From assembly GCA_945861165.1 (NCBI GenBank), contig CAMATO010000011.1, positions 1 through 19,506 on the forward strand: a DNA stretch of 19,506 bases. Direction: 5' to 3'. The DNA comes from Bifidobacterium breve (GTDB taxonomy: Bacteria > Actinomycetota > Actinomycetes > S36-B12 > UBA5976). Both the position numbers and the translations under genes were made by a program. Shown one piece after another: positions 14,254 to 19,506 of this stretch. The notes under the pieces are model-generated. The model did no database searches and was not told the DNA's origin. It saw only the letters and a program-made list of their open reading frames with translations. Numbering within the stretch: the stretch's first letter is position 1; each line of letters opens with the position of its first letter.

Positions 14254-15411
14254 ACCAAGTATGTGGTCAATCGCTAACTGATCGAGTCTCTCGTTAAAGT
14301 AACCACGTTCAGCCAGTTTGTCGGCGTTAAACACCTCCTGTTTCAACTTGTTAGCTGAATCTGAGGAATAACCTCCGACAGTTGGTTGTGCTAATGAATC
14401 ATGACCGGAAACTTTATGAGCTGCCTGCACATCAGGATCTGCATCATAAGCACGTGCTTTTTCAGCAAGAGCTAAATAGTTTCGCATTGAATTCTTAGCA
14501 AATTCCCAAATTCCATCGCCATGTTCACTGCGATAAGGACGGGAATCAAAATGTTTTGGACCGGCATAGCCAGTCTTTTCTAATAATCGAACTAAGAAGA
14601 AATTATCTTTAATTCCTTCTGAACCAAAACGAAGATCTTGGTCATAACGACCAATCTTTTGATCATTTAAGTCGATATGGAATAACTTCTTTTGCCAAAT
14701 AGCTTGGGCAACACCTTGGTAGAAAGAAAGTCCTGCCATGGTTTCGTGGGCAACTTCAGGATTCAAACCAACCATGCTTGGATCTTCCAGAGTTTCAATA
14801 AATGCCATCATGTGACCAATTGTTGGTAAGAACGTGTCGCCTCTTGGTTCATTTGGTTTTGGTTCAAGTGCCATACGCATCTTGTAACCATTATCTTTTA
14901 TGTAACCAATAAAGAAGTTCAGTGCTTCTCTATATCTTTCTAATGCATCCAGTGGATATTTTGAACCTGCAGCTTCAACACCTTCGCGACCGCCCCAGAA
15001 AACTGCGGTAGGTGCACCAAATTCTGCTCCCACATCAAGTGCTTTCAAAACTTTTTGTATTGCATACTTTCTGACTTGAGGATCATTTGAAGTAAATGCA
15101 CCATCTTTAAAAACTGGATGAGTAAATAAGTTTGTGGTAGCCATCGAAACCACAACACCTGAATCATCTAATGCTTTTCTAAAATCTTTCTTTATTTTGT
15201 CTTGTTCAGCAACTGACGAACCGTAAGGAAGTAAGTCATCGTCATGAAATGAAACTCCCCAAACATTTAATTCACCAAGTTTTCTTACAAAATCTGCTGG
15301 GTAAATTGGGGGTCTAGTTGCTTCTCCAAATGGATCGCGACCTGAATGACCAATTGTCCATAATCCGAAAGCAAACTTATCTTCTTTTTTTGGAGTCATT
15401 GAATTACCCAC
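14245..15411 (-). CDS. xylA: Xylose isomerase
   Basis: A class I (actinobacterial) xylose isomerase of 388 residues converting D-xylose to D-xylulose with two divalent metals. All known site residues are visible with a constant offset of 2 from Streptomyces numbering: H56, D59, E183, K185, E219, H222, D247, D257, D259 and D289. The FHDDDL, EPKPNEPRGD, NPEVAHETMAG and HFDSRP blocks are intact. The start is GTG at 15409-15411 with GAGG 5 bases upstream, giving the family-usual N-terminal length; an ATG four codons later (15397-15399) is the alternative. It is followed after 58 bases by xylF and preceded by a 159-base gap carrying a promoter and an inverted repeat. Confidence 0.97.
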   Translation of the reverse strand: MGNSMTPKKEDKFAFGLWTIGHSGRDPFGEATRPPIYPADFVRKLGELNVWGVSFHDDDLLPYGSSVAEQDKIKKDFRKALDDSGVVVSMATTNLFTHPVFKDGAFTSNDPQVRKYAIQKVLKALDVGAEFGAPTAVFWGGREGVEAAGSKYPLDALERYREALNFFIGYIKDNGYKMRMALEPKPNEPRGDTFLPTIGHMMAFIETLEDPSMVGLNPEVAHETMAGLSFYQGVAQAIWQKKLFHIDLNDQKIGRYDQDLRFGSEGIKDNFFLVRLLEKTGYAGPKHFDSRPYRSEHGDGIWEFAKNSMRNYLALAEKARAYDADPDVQAAHKVSGHDSLAQPTVGGYSSDSANKLKQEVFNADKLAERGYFNERLDQLAIDHILGLK

Positions 15412-15570
15412 AAATGCCTCATTTCGATTTTATTAATTGCGAATTTTTCGCTATAACCGACAACTCTGTAAACCTACCCTGAGGTAGTTCAGCCTGGCTA
15501 CTTGAGTTGGTTAAAATTAAGCCACAATTCGGTTACTTTTCTATAACTTTTCATCCCTCTAAATCCAGAA
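15412..15570 (-). promoter_or_regulatory. xylB-xylA intergenic control region
   Basis: A -10-like TAAAAT (15427-15432, 5 of 6) lies 15 bases before the xylA GTG. Immediately upstream, in the -35/-10 spacer, is the inverted repeat GCGAA-TTT-TTCGC at 15439-15451, well placed for a repressor. Further elements are CTATAAC on the plus strand twice (15451-15457 and 15541-15547), the inverted pair TAACCGA (15454-15460)/TCGGTTA (15529-15535), and a hairpin CTACC-ctga-GGTAG at 15474-15487 without a U run. No regulator gene is in the window. Which element is functional cannot be decided by eye. Confidence 0.35.
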
Positions 15571-16962
15571 TCAGGCAAAACTCCGTTGAAAGGCCTCTCG
15601 GTAGGCTTTTCTGATTGATTCTTGAAAATTCACTTGTTTGACAACGCTTCCTTTTAAATCCCAAATCGGTGGATTTAATTCCCCGCTCAAGGCCCAAGCC
15701 GCTTGGCGTGCTGCCCCATCGGCTACATATTCAGCAGCTGGTGGAATGTGAACCGGCACATTAAACAGTGTGGCCGCAATTTCTTGCACTGCTTTTGAAG
15801 CAGCTGCCCCCCCAATTAAAACAACCCTGTTTGGTTTTGTGCCCTGACCAAAATTTGTTATGACATCACTTGCTTCAGCAAGTGAACACAGCATGCCTTC
15901 AATGCAGGCGCGCGCAAAATTTGCTGGGGTCATATTGCTTCTAGTTAATCCGTGCAGAGATCCTTTTGCGTTAGGTAAATTAGGAGTTCTTTCTCCATCC
16001 AAATAAGGTAACAAAACTATTCCCTCAGATCCTGGTTTTGCACTCAAAGCTAATTCTGCAAATTGATCCAGTGAAACATTCAAAACTGCGGCACCTGCAT
16101 TAATTACTCGGGCAGCATTTAAGGTGCACGCTAAAGGTAAATATTTTCCTGTGGCATCAGCAAATCCTGCGATAACTCCACTGGCATCATTGGTGGGATT
16201 ATCAGAAACGGTGTAAGCGGTTCCTGATGTGCCCAGAGATATCACAATGTCACCAGTTGTGGCACCTAATCCCAGTGCAGCCGCCATGTTGTCACCAGTT
16301 CCAGGTGCCACAGCAATACCAGTTGTGGTTTGGCCAATAATTTCATTTGGCGAAGCAACTCTGGGAAGTTGAACTTCTTTACCTAAGGCCAGTTTTAATA
16401 AATCTTTTCGGTATTCATTTGTTTGTGGTGACCAATATCCGGTACCTGAGGCATCTCCTCTATCTGTCACAAATTCATCTGGTGTGCCCATCAATTGCCA
16501 AGTTAACCAATCATGAGGAAGCATTACCCCAGTTACTTTGGCAGCATTAGCCGGTTCATTTTTGGCAAGCCAGCGAAGTTTGGTCACAGTAAAAGAAGCA
16601 ACAGGAACTGAACCAATTGCTTGAGCCCATTTATCTGGGCCACCTAATTCTTTGATTAAATCGGTAGCAGCATCAGCCGATCTCGTGTCATTCCACAACA
16701 GGGCATCTCGCACTACTTGTTTATTGTCATCAACCACAACCATGCCGTGTTGTTGTGCCCCAATAGAAATTGCAGCAACGTCATCTAATAATCCCTTACT
16801 TGAGGAAGTTAATTCACTTAACCATTTACTGGGTGAAATTTCTGTCGCATCAGGATGAGTACCACGACCTTCGCGAATGAATTCACCGGTTACTGCATCT
16901 CGCACCACAATTTTTACTGACTGGGTTGAAGAATCAACCCCTGCAACTAATTTTCGTGACAT
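15571..16962 (-). CDS. xylB: Xylulokinase (FGGY family)
   Basis: A 463-residue sugar kinase phosphorylating D-xylulose to xylulose 5-phosphate for the pentose phosphate pathway. Features are the ATP-binding GVDSSTQSVK loop (8-17), GAQQHGMVVVD (68-78) with the xylulokinase QHGM, LLWNDTRS (88-95), the catalytic base D224 in GTGDNMAAALGLG, and LGTSGTAY. QHGM and WNDTRS favour xylulokinase over glycerol or gluconate kinase. Length is slightly below E. coli XylB (484), within family range. The ATG lies only 3 bases after the aconitase stop, with no clear SD, so expression probably depends at least partly on the aconitase transcript. xylA is next on the same strand after 159 bases. Confidence 0.94.
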   Translation of the reverse strand: MSRKLVAGVDSSTQSVKIVVRDAVTGEFIREGRGTHPDATEISPSKWLSELTSSSKGLLDDVAAISIGAQQHGMVVVDDNKQVVRDALLWNDTRSADAATDLIKELGGPDKWAQAIGSVPVASFTVTKLRWLAKNEPANAAKVTGVMLPHDWLTWQLMGTPDEFVTDRGDASGTGYWSPQTNEYRKDLLKLALGKEVQLPRVASPNEIIGQTTTGIAVAPGTGDNMAAALGLGATTGDIVISLGTSGTAYTVSDNPTNDASGVIAGFADATGKYLPLACTLNAARVINAGAAVLNVSLDQFAELALSAKPGSEGIVLLPYLDGERTPNLPNAKGSLHGLTRSNMTPANFARACIEGMLCSLAEASDVITNFGQGTKPNRVVLIGGAAASKAVQEIAATLFNVPVHIPPAAEYVADGAARQAAWALSGELNPPIWDLKGSVVKQVNFQESIRKAYREAFQRSFA

Positions 16963-16965
16963 ATT

Positions 16966-19506
16966 TTAAGAAGCAGCCAGTTGTCGTAGCACGTAAGGCA
17001 AGATTCCACCGTGACGGAAATAATCAGCTTCACCAGGTGTATCAATTCTTACTTTGGCCTTAAAATTTTTGATTCCATTTTTTCCTGTTGCAGTTACGGC
17101 AACGTTTTGTGGAATTTTGCCGTTGTTCAATTCCTCGATGCCCACAATGTCAAAAGTTTCTGATCCATCTAAATCTAACTTTTCGGCATTTTCGTTGTTA
17201 ATAAATTGCAACGGCAATACCCCCATTCCAACTAAATTACTTCTGTGAATTCTTTCATAGGATTCTGCAATTACAGCCTTTACTCCCAGTAATGCTGTTC
17301 CTTTTGCTGCCCAATCTCTGGAGGAACCAGATCCATATTCAGCACCCGCAATTATTATTAATGGAGTTTTATCATTTATATAATCAACGCTTGCATCATA
17401 AATAGTATCTTGCGAATTCTTTTTAAAATTATAGGTAAATCCACCTTCAACATCTTTCAATAATTTGTTTTTAAGGCGAATATTGGCAAATGTGCCACGA
17501 ATCATCACTTCATGATTACCGCGGCGTGATCCATAAGAGTTAAAATCTTTTTTATCTATTCCGTGTTGCGTTAAATATTTTCCTGCTGGAGAATCTGCTT
17601 TGATACTTCCCGCTGGTGAAATGTGATCAGTTGTTACCGAATCTCCTAGCCACGCAAGCACTCTGGCACCTGTTATGTCACTGATTTTGTTTGGTACTTT
17701 TGGCATATTTTCAAAATATGGTGGTTTTCTTACATAAGTGCTCTCGTCTGACCAAGTGAATATTTTACCAGTTGGGGTTGAAAGTTTTTGCCAGTTTTCA
17801 TCACCCTTGAAGACATCTGCATAACGTTTGGTAAACATTTCAGAATCAATAGCACTTCTTATTACCTCTTGGATTTCTGTAGTAGTTGGCCAAACATCTT
17901 TTAAAAAGATTGCTTTGCCATCCTGATCTGTCCCCAAAGGATCATTATTCAAATCAATATTCATCGTCCCAGCAATGGCATAAGCAACGACCAATGGTGG
18001 AGAAGCAAGGTAATTCATTTTTACGTCGGAGCTTATTCTTCCTTCAAAATTACGATTACCACTTAAAACAGAAACTGCTGATAAATCTGCATGATTTATT
18101 CCATCGCTAATGGGTTCTTGTAGTGGCCCACTATTTCCAATACAAGTTGTGCATCCATAACCAACTAAATCAAATCCTAATTTACTTAAATATGGACTTA
18201 GACCTGCTTTGTCCAAATAATCTGTTACAACTTGAGATCCGGGGGCAAGGGTAGTTTTTACCCATGGTGCTCTGACTAAACCAAGCTCAACTGCTTTTTT
18301 GGCGAGTAGTCCTGCACCCACCATTACGTCAGGATTTGAAGTATTTGTACATGAAGTTATTGCTGCAATAACTACCGAGCCATGCTTAAGAATCATTTTT
18401 TCGCCATCAAGTGAAATTTCTATTTCCTTATCCAAATCATTTGTGTAAGTAGGCAAAATCTCATTAAAACTTTTCTTAGCATTTTTTAAGGCAACGCGAT
18501 CTTGTGGTCTTTTTGGTCCAGCAATACTTGGTTCAATGTTTGACAAATCGAGTTCAAGATTTTCTGAAAATCTTGGAATATGGTTTGGATCAAACCATAA
18601 ACCCTGGGCCTTAGCATAAGTTTCTACAAGTTCTAACTGATCAACACTTCTGCCAGTAAATTTCAGATAATCAATTGTTTGATTATCAATTGGAAAAATT
18701 GCCACAGTTGATCCATATTCAGGACTCATGTTTCCTATCGTTGCTCTATTTGCAAGAGGAACAGCAGAGCATCCTGCACCATAAAATTCGACAAATTTTC
18801 CAACAACTCCATGCTTTCGCAAAACTTCAGTAATTGTTAAAACCAAATCAGTGGCAGTGACCCCTTCCTTCAATTCCCCCACTAATTTAAAGCCCACAAC
18901 TTTTGGAATCAACATGCTGACTGGTTGACCTAACATGGCAGCTTCGGCTTCGATTCCACCTACACCCCAACCTAAAACTCCTAAACCGTTGACCATTGTG
19001 GTGTGTGAATCTGTGCCGACAACAGTATCTGGATAAATCATGCCGTTTCTTTCAAAAATTACTCTGGCAAGACTTTCGATATTTACTTGATGCGTTATGC
19101 CCGTTCCTGGTGGTACTACTTTGAATTCTGAAAATGCGCTTTGTCCCCATCTAAGGAATTGATATCTTTCTTGGTTTCTTTCGTATTCCAGATCAACATT
19201 TATTTTTAGTGCCATATTTGAACCAAACGCATCTGCAATAACAGAATGATCGATCACTAATTCAGCAGGAGCTAAAGGATTTACTTTTTGGGGATCTCCC
19301 CCTAAGTCAATCATTGCTTCGCGCATTGTTGCTAAATCAACAATTGCTGGGACTCCTGTGAAATCTTGCATAATTACTCGAGCTGGGGTGTAAGGAATTT
19401 CTATACTTGGTTCAGCTTTTTCATCCCAATTGGCAACTGCGTTGATGTGCTCTTTGGTTATGTTCACACCATCTTCGGTGCGCAATAAATTTTCTAAAAG
19501 TATTTT
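16966..19506 (-). CDS. acnA: Aconitate hydratase AcnA, N-terminus outside the window
   Basis: TCA-cycle enzyme interconverting citrate and isocitrate through a [4Fe-4S] cluster. Cluster cysteines are in [10 protein letters not shown] and in [12 protein letters not shown]. Other hallmarks are [57 protein letters not shown] and the swivel-domain [10 protein letters not shown] followed by [17 protein letters not shown]. The frame stays open to the right edge, and translation of 19486-19506 gives KILLENL, which continues the family sequence, so the TTG near 19485 is an internal leucine, not a start. About 846 residues are visible; roughly 45-60 N-terminal residues are missing. It is the first visible gene of a minus-strand run leading into xylB. 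Confidence 0.97.
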   Translation of the reverse strand, partial: KILLENLLRTEDGVNITKEHINAVANWDEKAEPSIEIPYTPARVIMQDFTGVPAIVDLATMREAMIDLGGDPQKVNPLAPAELVIDHSVIADAFGSNMALKINVDLEYERNQERYQFLRWGQSAFSEFKVVPPGTGITHQVNIESLARVIFERNGMIYPDTVVGTDSHTTMVNGLGVLGWGVGGIEAEAAMLGQPVSMLIPKVVGFKLVGELKEGVTATDLVLTITEVLRKHGVVGKFVEFYGAGCSAVPLANRATIGNMSPEYGSTVAIFPIDNQTIDYLKFTGRSVDQLELVETYAKAQGLWFDPNHIPRFSENLELDLSNIEPSIAGPKRPQDRVALKNAKKSFNEILPTYTNDLDKEIEISLDGEKMILKHGSVVIAAITSCTNTSNPDVMVGAGLLAKKAVELGLVRAPWVKTTLAPGSQVVTDYLDKAGLSPYLSKLGFDLVGYGCTTCIGNSGPLQEPISDGINHADLSAVSVLSGNRNFEGRISSDVKMNYLASPPLVVAYAIAGTMNIDLNNDPLGTDQDGKAIFLKDVWPTTTEIQEVIRSAIDSEMFTKRYADVFKGDENWQKLSTPTGKIFTWSDESTYVRKPPYFENMPKVPNKISDITGARVLAWLGDSVTTDHISPAGSIKADSPAGKYLTQHGIDKKDFNSYGSRRGNHEVMIRGTFANIRLKNKLLKDVEGGFTYNFKKNSQDTIYDASVDYINDKTPLIIIAGAEYGSGSSRDWAAKGTALLGVKAVIAESYERIHRSNLVGMGVLPLQFINNENAEKLDLDGSETFDIVGIEELNNGKIPQNVAVTATGKNGIKNFKAKVRIDTPGEADYFRHGGILPYVLRQLAAS

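Noticed and set aside
16966..19485. AcnA beginning at the TTG near 19485 as a shortened aconitase.
   Set aside because: The frame continues to the window edge and translates to residues matching the conserved [11 protein letters not shown] block, so the gene is only cut by the window.
1..19506. Mobile elements, CRISPR arrays, tRNA/rRNA genes, phage or toxin-antitoxin genes.
   Set aside because: I found no transposase, integrase, repeat-spacer pattern, RNA gene or terminal repeat. The longest gene-free stretch is 159 bases.

Overview
The window looks like chromosome of a low-GC, gene-dense actinobacterium. GC is roughly 40% as estimated by eye. The clues are a DUF3000 protein, a Streptomyces-type xylose isomerase, an actinobacterial xylFGH transporter with a one-domain ATPase, and several genes that appear to be transcribed without a leader from a TANNNT box 7-8 bases before the start codon. 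Together with very short intergenic gaps, this fits the freshwater Nanopelagicales (acI) type. That assignment is an inference from protein family and style, not from a marker gene.

Left part (1-3658) is a cell-envelope group. It holds a secreted coiled-coil plus GH25 muramidase, a 37-residue lysine-rich protein, a secreted PG-binding plus M23 endopeptidase, and a secreted protein of unknown function. All but the small protein are on the minus strand.

Middle plus-strand block (3659-8176) holds housekeeping genes: a RibD-type pyrimidine reductase abutting msrB, a DUF3000 protein, a degenerate LuxR-type response regulator, ribonuclease D with HRDC, and an FTR1/EfeU iron permease. The permease gene runs tail-to-tail into dxs with a 4-base overlap.

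Right part (8173-19506, all minus strand), in transcription order, is aconitase (5' end outside the window), xylulokinase, xylose isomerase, xylFGH (binding lipoprotein, ATPase, permease), an aldose 1-epimerase and dxs. This is a complete D-xylose route: uptake by XylFGH, anomer conversion by the mutarotase, isomerisation by XylA, phosphorylation by XylB. Dxs then draws on glyceraldehyde 3-phosphate and pyruvate for isoprenoids. xylF has its own plausible promoter and SD. An 18-bp perfect inverted repeat sits between xylF and xylG, probably setting more binding protein than membrane components. xylB starts 3 bases after the aconitase stop, so xylose catabolism may be partly tied to a TCA-cycle transcript. 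No ROK/XylR-type regulator is present.

I do not see an exotic new system. There are no mobile elements, CRISPR arrays, tRNAs or rRNAs. The most distinctive items are the xylF-xylG hairpin, the acnA-xylB junction, the leaderless promoter pattern, the coiled-coil/GH25 architecture, and two uncharacterised proteins (37 aa and 283 aa).
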